Positions 1 to 10,000 of a DNA stretch of 64,000 nucleotides are shown in pieces. The notes beneath the pieces are model-generated. The model saw only the letters and a list, made by a program, of their open reading frames with translations. It was not told where the DNA came from and ran no database searches. Every line of letters starts with the position of its first letter. Within the stretch, counting starts at the first letter, position 1. The translations under genes were made by a program, and so were the position numbers. The stretch lies in contig NZ_CP036498.1 of the NCBI RefSeq assembly GCF_018279705.1, positions 3,861,001 to 3,925,000 on the forward strand, given 5' to 3'. This DNA is from Tardiphaga alba (GTDB lineage Bacteria > Pseudomonadota > Alphaproteobacteria > Rhizobiales > Xanthobacteraceae).

Positions 1-825
1 GTCCATGACCTTCTTGGCTTTGTCCTTATGCGGTGCGTTCTTCACGAGGCCGACCACATACGGAAACACGACAGTGCCTTCGCAGGGAATGACGAATTCG
101 AAATTGCCCTTTTCCGAGTACTTCGCGCGATAGGCGTTGAAGTCGTAGTCGAACAGGATCGGCATTTCGCCGGAGACGACTCGGGCATAGGACGTCTGCT
201 TCGGCACCATGGCGTCGTTCTTCTTCAGATCCTTGAAGAAGGCGATGGCCGGGCCGAAGTCCTGGTCCGAACCGCCGAGCGCGAGATTGGCAGCAACGGC
301 GCCGACATAGCCGACGGCAGCCGAGGTGGGATCGAGATAGCCGACCATGCCCTTGTAGTCGGGCTTGGTCAGGTCCTTCCAGCATTTCGGCACCGGCTTG
401 CCGCCGAGCGCATCCTTGTTGACGAAGAAGCCGAGCGTGCCGGAATGGATCGTGGTCCAGTAGCCGTCTGCATCCTTCAGGCCGGCATCGACCTGATCGA
501 AACCTGCGGGCTTGTAGGGCTCGAGCGCATCCTGCGCCTTGGCCTTCATGCCGAAGGTGACGCCGAAATAGCCGATATCGCCGACCGGATTGGCCTTCTC
601 CGCCAGGATCTGCGCCAGCGCCTGGCCGGAATTCTTGTTGTCATGCGGCATGTCGATGGCGAGGTCGGCTTTGACAGCCTTGATCATCGAGGCCCAATCG
701 GCCCATTCCGGCGGGCAGTTGTAGCAGATCACGTCGGCAGCGCGGGCTGGCTGCGCAATGGCGGTGAGCGCCAGGGCGGAGATGGCGAACAGCAAGCGGG
801 AGGGTTTCACGGCGATCGGCTCCAT
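1..825 (-). CDS. ABC transporter periplasmic substrate-binding protein (partial, C-terminus off the left edge)
   Basis: The gene reads leftward from an ATG at 825 and is still open at base 1, so about 275 residues are visible. The N-terminus is a classical Sec signal peptide (basic start, hydrophobic core, cleavage after a PARA-like site). The mature part contains patterns typical of family-1 extracellular solute-binding proteins (Fe3+, polyamine or aminoethylphosphonate type), such as a GTLGFFVN-like strand, CWKDLTKPDYKG and YLDPTSAAVGY. It should capture a small ligand in the periplasm for an ABC importer whose other genes would lie left of the window. A GTG at 810 is an alternative start. 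The family is clear; the substrate cannot be read from sequence. Confidence 0.85.
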   Translation of the reverse strand, partial: MEPIAVKPSRLLFAISALALTAIAQPARAADVICYNCPPEWADWASMIKAVKADLAIDMPHDNKNSGQALAQILAEKANPVGDIGYFGVTFGMKAKAQDALEPYKPAGFDQVDAGLKDADGYWTTIHSGTLGFFVNKDALGGKPVPKCWKDLTKPDYKGMVGYLDPTSAAVGYVGAVAANLALGGSDQDFGPAIAFFKDLKKNDAMVPKQTSYARVVSGEMPILFDYDFNAYRAKYSEKGNFEFVIPCEGTVVFPYVVGLVKNAPHKDKAKKVMD

Positions 826-1036
826 CCAGGCGCGGCTTACGGCCGGCGCGTCGAGATTTGAGGGGAAATGCGTGCCGCCCCACTATAGGCCGCCCGTGAA
901 ACTTTTGCGACAAAGCCAACCCGCAGCGCTTTTATACTCCGCTTGGCGGCATTTACGGAAATACCGGCAGCCCTCGCCTATCGACAATCTCGTGCTTTGA
1001 GTGATGATGGCGCCTGCACTTTGACTGGAATCGAGC

Positions 1037-1462
1037 GTGAACAACACACCAGAACGCGATCGAGGGCTGCTCGGCCTGGTCGAACGCCTGATCAAGAGGC
1101 CGGAATCGGGGGCAGCCGCAAAAGCCGCTCAGTCAACCGATGACGGTGCGCGCGAGGGGCTCGATCCCGTCGTCCCAGAGGACAAAGCCCCGGTATCGCT
1201 TGAGCCGGAACTGGCGATCGAGAGCACGCGTATCCTGAGCCGCGCCGAACTCGCGGATACGATGCTACGCGGGCTAAAGGCTGTTGATGGATGCCCGCGC
1301 GACGGATTGGAAATCACGATCTATGGCGCACGACCGTGGAACGCGCTGCTGCGCATTACTCCTGCGGCAGGTTCGATCGACGCTGCCGCATGGCGGGCGC
1401 GAGTACAAAACATGGTGCTGCTGTTTCGCGACCAATACCAGATCGCGGAAGACGGCAACTAG
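1037..1462 (+). CDS. hypothetical protein
   Basis: A 141-residue protein starting at GTG. The first half is charged and low in complexity (Ala, Glu, Pro-rich); the second half (about 85-140) looks like a small folded domain with alternating hydrophobics. No signal peptide or membrane segment is seen. It is divergent from the substrate-binding protein gene on its left and its end overlaps the tail end of the convergent GrlR-like gene by 4 bp. I do not recognise the family; codon use supports a real gene. Confidence 0.6.
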   Translation: MNNTPERDRGLLGLVERLIKRPESGAAAKAAQSTDDGAREGLDPVVPEDKAPVSLEPELAIESTRILSRAELADTMLRGLKAVDGCPRDGLEITIYGARPWNALLRITPAAGSIDAAAWRARVQNMVLLFRDQYQIAEDGN

Positions 1463-1782
1463 CTGCTAATTCGCACCAGAACGACTTCGAACGGAATATT
1501 AGGCCGCTGCTTGACCGTTCCTCGGCAGGAGGCAGTTCGCGCCTTTGACGTCCCGACAACCTGGATGTCGAGTTCATCAATTCCAAAAATACTCGGCGGC
1601 CCGTCGGCGTGTCGCGAGGTCTGGATGTCGGCCGTGAAAGCATCTCCTTCCTGGATGTAGGATCCACGATAGGAAATGCTGGCGTCGCTTCCCGTCAGCC
1701 TGCCGCCGTCAAGGGTGATGACACCCATCCCTTCTCGCTCGGGAATGCGAAACCATGCGGAATACTGACCATCGGGAAGCAT
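1459..1782 (-). CDS. GrlR-like small regulatory protein
   Basis: A 107-residue protein from the ATG at 1782, where the conserved region begins (MLPDGQYSAWF). A longer TTG start at 1827 is possible. The layout (DGQYSAWFR, GxGVxTLxxGRLTGxD, a YxGSY strand, FGIDExDI and a late SCxGT) matches the GrlR-like beta-rich family, named after the negative regulator of the enteropathogenic E. coli LEE island and common as orphan genes in rhizobial genomes. No type III secretion genes are visible nearby, so a role in secretion control would be inference from the family name only. Confidence 0.7.
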   Translation of the reverse strand: MLPDGQYSAWFRIPEREGMGVITLDGGRLTGSDASISYRGSYIQEGDAFTADIQTSRHADGPPSIFGIDELDIQVVGTSKARTASCRGTVKQRPNIPFEVVLVRISS

Positions 1783-1874
1783 AGCGAACCTGAACTGCAA
1801 GTTGCGATGCGCGCAACTACCACCCAATACATCTGTGATCTCTTAACGGACCACTTGCATTTGTCGCGATCTGC

Positions 1875-1899
1875 AAAAAAGCCGGCTTGCGCCGGCTTT
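1875..1899 (-). terminator. rho-independent terminator of the small secreted protein gene
   Basis: An AGCCGGC / GCCGGCT stem with a 4-base loop is followed, on the minus strand, by a run of six T. It starts 5 bases past the stop of the gene ending at 1904. Confidence 0.8.
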
Positions 1900-1903
1900 G
1901 AGC

Positions 1904-2176
1904 TTACTTCCCACCGCCGATATTGCCGCCCTGGATATGTCCAAGGGAATTCGAGCCATAGGCAGAGTTGCCGTGATTGCCGCTCATCGCCGCATTGCCT
2001 CGGAAGATGGCGGGTCCGCGGGTCGAGCCATACGAGCCGCGATAATAGTTCTGAGCACCGTAGGGGTGATGATGGTGAGTTTTATAACCGCGCTGGAGCT
2101 TCTTGGCGGATGCCGCCGTCACAGTAAAACTCGTGGCCATCACGGCCACGGCAGCCATAGCAACTAGCTTTTTCAT
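1904..2176 (-). CDS. small secreted protein, His/Gly/Asn-rich
   Basis: A 90-residue protein with a clear signal peptide (MKK start, Ala/Val-rich core, cleavage near TAASA, about residue 24). The mature part is rich in Gly, Asn, Tyr and Ser and has a run of four His, which could bind metal. The start has a good ribosome site and the gene is followed by a strong terminator, so it is probably a single-gene transcript. Proteins of this kind are common in Bradyrhizobium relatives; the function is unknown. Confidence 0.75.
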   Translation of the reverse strand: MKKLVAMAAVAVMATSFTVTAASAKKLQRGYKTHHHHPYGAQNYYRGSYGSTRGPAIFRGNAAMSGNHGNSAYGSNSLGHIQGGNIGGGK

Positions 2177-2252
2177 AGGGACGATCCTTCTCTGATATAA
2201 AATAACTCAGATCGATACGTCCTGTTCCGGGACACACTTGGTGTGCGCCAAT

Positions 2253-3209
2253 TCAGCTCGCGGCTTCGCGTTCCAATGTCCGCAACCGGACAAAGGCAGC
2301 CCAGGCCCGTGCGAAATCTGGGCTTTTGGGATCGATGGCAAGCAAGGCCCGCTCGGCAGCGCGAATATCTTCGACCGACGGGCGCCCAGCCGTTGCTGTG
2401 GACTTGTTCCGCGCCCAACGCTCCTCTACGTCCCTGGCAAGCGCTAGCGCTTCGCCCGCCGTGCGACTTTCGGACCGCCTGGACAACGGATGATCCGACG
2501 GGAAGATCGGCCACGCCGCAGGAGGCTTGTCTGCGCGCCACGAAGCTTCGTCATCCGCGGCCTTTGCTGCTGCGGCTTTGAACGAACCACTATCTTGCTG
2601 CCCCGTGGATCCCGCCGAAGGCTGGCCCGTGAAGTTCTGCAATTGCTGCTGCATCGTGCCGCCTGCGCCCGCAGGGACACCGGACGATCCGCCGGTAAGG
2701 CCCGACAGCGTTGCCGTATCCGCGGCTGGAAGCGCTTTCTGGATGGTCTTCACCGCCTGAAGAGCGGACGGCGAGATCGTCATCTTCTTCTGAGCCGTCC
2801 GTTCTTCGTCGATGGACACCGGACAAGCGCGATACGCATCGTGCCGCTGAGCGATGCTGCCATCGTCATCGATCCGCGCGAAATCGATCGACACCGTATA
2901 AACGAAGGCGCGGTGGCCGACATCGGCACCTGTACGGTCCCTGGCCCTGACACTGCCACAGACATATTTCGCACCATCTGCTTCAACTGACCGCAGTCCG
3001 TCGAATTCTGCCGAGGATGGATTGATGAGGAGACGCGTGACCGCCGCGCGCGCCTTCGACTGATTGGTCGTCAGGACCGCGTCCATCACCTTTTCGGGCT
3101 TGATGAAGGATGGCTGATAGTAAAACACTGATGCGGCAGCAAAAAATAGCCCGCCGACCCCGCTCGCGATTGCTGCTGCAGCCATGTTCATATCGAACAC
3201 CCATCCCAT
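2253..3209 (-). CDS. membrane-anchored hypothetical protein
   Basis: A 318-residue protein. One hydrophobic segment lies at about residues 8-30, followed by a soluble region (about 40-135) with hydrophobic beta-strand patterns and two Cys, then a long Ser/Gly/Gln/Ala-rich linker (about 150-230). The C-terminus (about 245-318) is helical and charged. The second Met (residue 7) is an alternative start. It is likely anchored in the inner membrane with the rest in the periplasm. I do not recognise the family. Confidence 0.7.
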   Translation of the reverse strand: MGWVFDMNMAAAAIASGVGGLFFAAASVFYYQPSFIKPEKVMDAVLTTNQSKARAAVTRLLINPSSAEFDGLRSVEADGAKYVCGSVRARDRTGADVGHRAFVYTVSIDFARIDDDGSIAQRHDAYRACPVSIDEERTAQKKMTISPSALQAVKTIQKALPAADTATLSGLTGGSSGVPAGAGGTMQQQLQNFTGQPSAGSTGQQDSGSFKAAAAKAADDEASWRADKPPAAWPIFPSDHPLSRRSESRTAGEALALARDVEERWARNKSTATAGRPSVEDIRAAERALLAIDPKSPDFARAWAAFVRLRTLEREAAS

Positions 3210-3488
3210 GACGGAAGCTGCGCTTCTCGCCCGCCGCCAAGTTTATTCTTGCCGGGTTACAATCCCCGTCACTCCTATAAATCGAGCTCATCTAGACTTC
3301 ATTACCGAGACGACAAAAACTTCGGGCTGAGCGACGTTCGACTGATCAATGTTCGGGCAAGCACATTCTGTTTTCCACATGGCAAGGTAACCTTTCGCTT
3401 ACCAAACAAACCAGATGGCTCACGCATCACGAGCTGCTAAAGATACCTCTCCTGTCACTGCAGACAGGTCTCAAGCGTTGCGATTGTC

Positions 3489-4634
3489 ATGTTGCTCGAT
3501 CCACATTCGCTCTTCATCGCCATTGGCGTGTCTTGTACGGCGCTCGCATTGACCCTGCTCGCGACGTGGATTGTCGCCCGTTCCGAGACCTATTTGCTCA
3601 CATGGTCGACCGGATTGGCGCTGACAGTCGCCTCACTCCTGTTCTATCTGGGCGTTGAGCGATACGAGCCGGATCTGCAACTGATCACGTTTCTGCTGCT
3701 GATCATCGGGTTCGGGCTGATTTATCGCGGCACAATCCAGTTCTGCGCCCACCGCTCCAGCTGGATTCATGTCGTCATTGTTACGGCATCGGGCGTGGTA
3801 CCGACCGTCGCCGCTTTCGCCCTGGGTTACACCGGCATCGGAACGGCGACAGCCAATATAGCTGTCGGCGTGTTGACGACGCTCGCTGCCTACCAATATT
3901 GGAAAGCGCGGAGGGAAGCCCCTCTGTTGATGGTGACCAACGCGCTGCTCTATTTTGTCACGGCAATGTCCTTCATGGCATGCGGAGCCGTGCTGATGGC
4001 CAATGGTCAATATATTTTGACCGAGCGCCCGATGAACTGGGCTGAAGAGTTCAATTCATTGATGGTGATCGTCGGCCTCACCGGGATCGGTGCGTTGTCG
4101 CTGACGATCAACCAGATCCGCACGACGAACCGCCATAAGTCGGATGCAATGACTGACCCGCTCACCGGCCTGCTCAATCGGCGCGCCTTGTTTAACGACA
4201 AACCGCTGGCGACCCCATCCAACACGGCGATCCTGGTGATGGATCTCGATCACTTCAAGAACATCAACGACGATTTTGGCCACGCAGCCGGTGATCGTGT
4301 GCTGCGTGCATTTGCCGAGATCATCTTCTCGAACATCCGCGCCATCGACCTCGCCGCACGTCTCGGTGGCGAAGAATTCTGCATCGTGTTGTCGTCATCG
4401 AGCCCGAAGGCAGCGTCGGTGGTGGCAGAGCGCATTCGCACCACGTTCGAGGCAAAGACATTCCAGACCCCAGCCGGGCCGATCAACGCCACGGTCAGCG
4501 TCGGCGTCGCCATCCAGTCGTCAGAACCCGAGACCTTGCAGGCGCTGCTCAGCCGCGCCGATGCAGCGCTCTACCAGGCCAAGGCCGCCGGCCGCAATCG
4601 CGTCCACATTTCGGATTTCCATCTCGCCGCGTGA
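3489..4634 (+). CDS. membrane diguanylate cyclase (GGDEF domain)
   Basis: A 381-residue protein. Residues 1-210 form about six or seven hydrophobic segments, a membrane sensor region of no named type. Residues 220-380 are a complete GGDEF domain: MTDPLTGLLNRR, the metal-binding DLDHFKNIND stretch, the active-site GGEEF at 293-297 and the SVGVA strand. An RxxD inhibitory site (R284-D287) sits the usual distance before GGEEF, so product inhibition by c-di-GMP is expected. It should make c-di-GMP from two GTP at the inner membrane. The motif is intact, so it is predicted active. It is convergent with the haemagglutinin gene, and a regulatory link to adhesion is tempting but not shown. Confidence 0.92.
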   Translation: MLLDPHSLFIAIGVSCTALALTLLATWIVARSETYLLTWSTGLALTVASLLFYLGVERYEPDLQLITFLLLIIGFGLIYRGTIQFCAHRSSWIHVVIVTASGVVPTVAAFALGYTGIGTATANIAVGVLTTLAAYQYWKARREAPLLMVTNALLYFVTAMSFMACGAVLMANGQYILTERPMNWAEEFNSLMVIVGLTGIGALSLTINQIRTTNRHKSDAMTDPLTGLLNRRALFNDKPLATPSNTAILVMDLDHFKNINDDFGHAAGDRVLRAFAEIIFSNIRAIDLAARLGGEEFCIVLSSSSPKAASVVAERIRTTFEAKTFQTPAGPINATVSVGVAIQSSEPETLQALLSRADAALYQAKAAGRNRVHISDFHLAA

Positions 4635-4643
4635 GGTTCCGAT

Positions 4644-4669
4644 CCAGTGCGGCATATGCGCCGCACTGG
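4644..4669 (+). terminator. hairpin after the diguanylate cyclase gene
   Basis: A perfect 10-bp stem (CCAGTGCGGC / GCCGCACTGG) with a 6-base loop lies 9 bases after the stop codon. There is no strong T run, so it could be a bidirectional structure between the convergent cyclase and haemagglutinin genes. Confidence 0.6.
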
Positions 4670-4756
4670 AAGGCCCATGACAACGAGCATCCCGAAACCG
4701 GTCTTCGGCAACAGGGCGCCGGTCGTAAGGCCAATCGCTGTTGCGATGACGCATGG

Positions 4757-7050
4757 TCACAGCGCCCCCTGCTCGATCAAACGACGCCGCTGTTCGTCGT
4801 TCATGGTGCCGGCGCCAACGACCTGCACAGCGCTGTCTGCGTTGTAGGTCTGCTGACCTGAACGGTTAAGCCGACGCCGACGATTGTCTTCGTCTTCTGC
4901 GTCGCCACCGCCGCCGCCATAGCCCAGCACTTCGACGATGATCACCGACGGCTGCGCGTTGGCTGATTGCGTCGGGGTCGCCGTCTGCTGGGTCGCTGCG
5001 GTGGCATTCGAGGTGGACAGCGCCGAAGAGATGCTCGGCGCCTGCACGGTTGGGATGCCCGTGGCGGTGCCCTGCACCTGGATATTCGCCGCGTTCAGCA
5101 CCTGCAGCGCCGCGAGGTTGACGTTGCCCGACACGCGGATGCCCGCTTCACCAGCGTCGATCGTGCCCATCGGCGCGATCAGGTCGATATCGCCCGCTGG
5201 CACTTCCGGGATCGGATTGAGTGTGGCGATGCCCGCGCCCGACGACGGCACCACCGGCGACAGCGTGACATTGCCATACATATCCGTCGTGCGCTTCGGC
5301 GGCGTATACAGCACCGTCGTCTTGGCACCGCGGCCGGCATTGATATCGCCGGTGGCGGTCCAGGCCAGGATGTTGCCGCCGAAGGTCGTCATCACGCGCG
5401 ACAGGCCGAGCGGAATGCTGCCCTTCGCATACATGCTGATATCGCCTGCGCCCTGGGTGACGACGCCTGCGCTGGCCGCAGGCACCTGCCCTTCGACGCC
5501 GATCACGATCTGGCCCGAAGGCGCGAGCAATTCGATGTTGCCGCCGAACTGCGTCCGCACGCCGGAGCCGCCAAACATTACGATATCGCCGCTGCGCGCG
5601 ATCGCATTGCCGTGGGCATCGGTCTCGGGCAGGAATGCTGCGATCACGCGATTGCCGCGCAGATAGGAGCCGCCGCGCGGATCGTCCGCATCGTTGTATT
5701 CGCGACCTGCTTCCTTCAACTCGGCAAAGTATACTTGCCGCAGGAAGATGCCCTGCTGCTCCTGCGTCAATGATGCGAAGTAGCTACGGCGCTCGTCATC
5801 ACTGCCGTCAAAGCCGTAGCGGGCCTTGAGCCACGCCGCGAGCTCTTTCTCATAGGTCTTGGCGACCTTGCCGGGCTGATCGGCCAATGGCGTCCCGGCC
5901 ACGGCAAGATTGGCCGGATCGAGATAGAGCGCGGCGAGCTTCGCATAGTCCGGCGGCGTGTTGCCGATGCCAGCCTGCATGAAGATGCCGGCACCGGGTC
6001 GCGTGTCACCGCGCACGACACTGCCGAGGCTGGTCACCGAGCCCTTGTCGTCCTGACGGATGTTGCGTCCCGCCGAGATCACCAGCGTGCCCGGCCCGGC
6101 CACCTGCGCATTGGCATAGACCACGTCATTGCCCGCCTCGATCAGCGAGAGATCGGTGACGTTGTTGTGCATGGCGAGAACGTTCGGCGTCAGGATGTCC
6201 CGGCCGGCGCGCATCCAGACCGGGGTCGCGGCCTCGTACCATGTGCCGGCGCTGCGCGGGCCATAGGGGAGTTGCATGACGGGGGTGCGCGAGCTGCCGA
6301 AGGTCAGGCTGACGATATCCCCGCCAGCATAGACGCGTGCCGGCTCGCCGCTGCCGGTGTGCAGGCCGCTGAGCTGCGGCGTATTCGGCCCGAAGGCGAA
6401 CAGCGGCGGCATCGCCCCGTCGCTGGTGTAGAACATCGTCCCGTCGCTGGAGAGATTGTTGTAAGGACGCGTCGTGCCGTTCTCGCCGCGGAAAGCGGGA
6501 TGGAACGGAGACGGCAACGCCGTATCCGCGCCGGACATTGCGAGCCCGTAGCCCGCGGCAAAGATACTCCCGCCCGCCAGCATTTCGAGCTGGCCGTTCT
6601 TCGACGGCGCCAGCATCAGCACACGGTCGGTCCCACGCGCGCTGCCATAGCTGAAATTGATATGGCCGCTTGCCGCGACGGCACGAAGGATCGACGGCAT
6701 GACCATGTAGTGGACGGCGTCGATCCCCTCCGTGCCGACATTCTCACTGTATTTGACAGTGCTGGAAACCAGCGTCGGCACCAGGTCGCCGCCGGCTGCG
6801 AACAGGTTGACTGCCGTGCGGTCGGTCCACAGCGAGAACCAGGCATTGCCGCCGCTGCCATAGCTCGTGCCGTTATAGCTGAACGGCGTCGTGTTGAGCG
6901 CATGGACGCGGCCGGGATCGCCAGTGCCGCCGAGAATGAGATTGCCGCGGGTATCGATACTGGCGACGGCATCGCCCAGCATCAGCACCATGCCGCCCAT
7001 CACAGCGCCGCCGGTGGCGAGGAAGGGATCGGCGGGCCGCAGGCCTGCAT
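4757..7050 (-). CDS. filamentous haemagglutinin (TpsA), C-terminal segment of a frame-broken gene
   Basis: This is the last of four consecutive frames forming one very large TpsA-type adhesin. Sense coding resumes in this frame at about 7050, where one base, probably an A in a short A run, is missing relative to the preceding frame. About 760 residues of beta-helical repeat sequence follow, full of short Gly/Asn/Asp-rich turns (for example GxxIxxAPxG rungs). Near the end come a Thr/Ala/Gln-rich linker, a GYGGGGGDAEDEDNRRRR charged patch and a short helical tail. No cytotoxic domain or autotransporter barrel is seen at the C-terminus. It would be the distal part of the surface or secreted fibre. 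Confidence 0.8.
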
Positions 7051-10000
7051 TCTGGCTTGGCCCAGGCCATAGCTGTTTTGCATCGACCATTGATCGACCC
7101 CGCCGATCCCCGCAGTGTCGATATTCAACGCGCCGCGCAGATTGGTGAACGTGCCGTTGAGATCGAGAAGCTGCTTCTCGCCGCCCTGCATGGTCCCGTC
7201 GTTTACATTGGCCGTTGCCGCGACATTCGGATTGATCATGCCGCCGGTGCGCAAGGTGAGATCGCCGCCGCCGGTGAGAACGAGCTCGCCGTTCACCACG
7301 CGGCCGGTAGAGCCGATGGCGAGATTGAGCGCCTGGCTACGCGGGGCGTGATCGCCGTTGGAGCGCCACGCCGTGTCGCCACGGGTGTCGATCACGCCGG
7401 CATCGCGGCCGGCACGCACCGTGACATCGCCGCCGCCGAGCGCACCGATGCCGGTGAAACCGGCCAGGCGCGGAGTTTTGTCCGACGCATCAAAAACCGT
7501 GAAATAGGTGCCGAAATTGATCCACCAGCTGGTGGCGATGTCACCCACCCCTGCCGTGCCGCCACTGCCCTGCCGCCACAGCCAGTTGCTCACGCTCGCG
7601 CTACCGGTGACGGCCGCCGGCTGAACGCTTGTCGATTCGGGGAGGAGCGATCCGGCCCAGGCCGCCGCGCCCCATGTGTCGCCCTTCACATCGCGGCCGG
7701 CATCGACCAGCACATTGCCGCCCTGATCCGGATACCAGGCGCGATAGACGGAGAGCGCCGGATCATATTTGTCGGTCAGTTCTGATTTCAGGGGTGCGAG
7801 AATATGCTCGCCGGCCTTGCCACGCGCCAGATTATAGGGCGCATTGGCCGCCTCGCCGCCGGGCAACAGGCTGTTCGTTCCGGCGGTATAGACGCCGAAC
7901 ATCGACATCATGCTGACATCGCGCCCCGCCACCACCGCGAGATCGCCGGTGCCGGTGCGGATGACGCTATAGCCGGGCGTTCCGAACTTGTAGGTATAAG
8001 TGGTGGTCGTGGTGGTTTCCTCCCGCCCACCGCCCTCGCAATAGTTCGCTCCCAATGAACAGAACTGTGCCTCCGTCATCCCCGGATACCAAACGAGAAG
8101 ATCCGCGACGGGCCTGCCAGCATAGGACGCGTCTCCCCAGCCGTCCATCGAGCCTGTCATCGTCAAGATGCGCGGCGCGGCACCACAAGAAAGCGGATCC
8201 AGGGCGCAGAACTCGTCCTGCGTCATGTTGAGCTGGTAGAGGTCGATGAGGTCGGTGACCGGCTTTCCAAGATATTCCGGCCCGAGGCCCCAATTTTCGA
8301 GGCCGACCGCGGTGATAACCATCTCACCGATGAACACCGTCGTCGTGGTCGTCTTCGACGTGCTGTGAATACCGTGATGCGTGTCGGCCAGAACGATATC
8401 GCCCTTGCCCTTCGCATTGCGCGTACGCGGATCGGCCGAGCCGAGATCGGCGCCCGCCGTCAGCGTCAGGTCCCAGGACGTGGAGCCCGCGCCCAGCATC
8501 GGCGATAGCGCCCAGTTGCGGCCGGAACCGCCCGGCCGCAAATCGACCGGTTGGCCGCCCAGCAATTTGACGCTGGTCATGGACGGGATCAGCGATCCCT
8601 GCGCCAGCGTGATCTGCGTGCTGGTGGTCAGCAGTGCGGGGATCTTCACGCCCTTCGGCCAGATGAAGGCGGCGACGGCGGCGGTGCTGCGCAGCGCGAA
8701 ACCGGCACCGAGCTTGCTGCCGGCAGTCAGGGTCATCGCGGACGGCAACACCGTGCCGGCCGCATAGACGGTGCCGTCGGCAGCGATCACCTCTGCTCCC
8801 AGCACGGTACCGGCAGGCAGCGCCAACGATCCGGTCAGCGTGACCTGCGCCGGCAGTGTGGTGCCGACCGGAAGTGTCACGCCCTGCACGGGGATGTCAT
8901 AGTTCAGCACCGCACCGATCGGGAATATGGTGCCGGCTTCCAGCTTCACACCATCGATCGGCACCACGATGTCGCCGCCGAACGGCGTCAGGCCATTGCC
9001 CATCGTGTCGCGCCCCTCGATCAGCTGCCAGCCCTTCTCATCATCCGGCGACACCGGCGGCGGCGCAAAGCCGTCATTGATACTGCCATGGATGTTGAGG
9101 TTGCCGGCGGCGCGGAACACCAGCGCGCCCGGTTCGCCGAAGCCGCGCTTGTCGGCGTCGATGCGGTTGGCGTTCGGCCCGTAGCGATAGTGCGACAGAT
9201 CGATATCGCCGGACACGGTGAGATCGCCATTCGGATTGTCGGCGCTGACCTTGCCGACGATCTCGACGCCCGGACGCAGGTGATAGCTGCCGAGACCGGC
9301 GAGCCGCGCATTGAGCGTCGCATTCAGCAGGGCAGCATCGATGAAGGCGCTGCTGTGGCCGTCGATCACGTCGAGATAGGCCTGCGTGATCAGCTGCGGC
9401 CGACCGCCATTTACGTCAGGCACGGTGGCCAGCGGCGCATCGTCATAGGAGCGGAACGCATTGACCGCGATGCTCTTGGCCCCGGAGATGACAGGGCTGC
9501 CGTTGACATCGACTGCGACGTCATTGCTTCCGACGCGCGGCGCATTGAGCGTGAGCGTGCCGCGGGCGCGGCCGTCATTGCCGGCGGCCTCCGTGCCGTG
9601 ACGCAGATCGATGCGCGCGCCTGTGGCGAGCGTGAGACGCCCTTCCCGCGTGGTGAGATCGATGATCGCCCGGTTCGGGCTGTCGATGATCTTGCTATAG
9701 CTGTCCACGCGCAGGCCGGTACCATGGGCATCCAGCGTGCCGTTGATGGTGAGATCGCCCTTCGCCGCCAAGCGGATATGGCCAACCGAGAAGCCCGCCG
9801 CATCGATGCGGCCATTGACCGTGAGATCGCCGTCATCGAGCACGATCTCGACCTGCCGGGCCTTCACCTCGTCGCCGATGGTGAGGCTGCCCTGCTTGAT
9901 CTGGAAGCGGCGGGCACCGAACACCTGGCCGGCATTGAGACGCGTATTGAGGCCGGCGAAATCCGCCAGCGCCTGCGCCCGCACCGTGATCTCGGCCGCA

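Noticed and set aside
28..861. A 277-codon plus-strand frame at the left edge
   Set aside because: Antisense to a clear substrate-binding protein with signal peptide that runs off the edge on the minus strand.
1459..1782. Evidence for a type III secretion system
   Set aside because: GrlR-like proteins occur as orphans; no secretion gene is present in the window.
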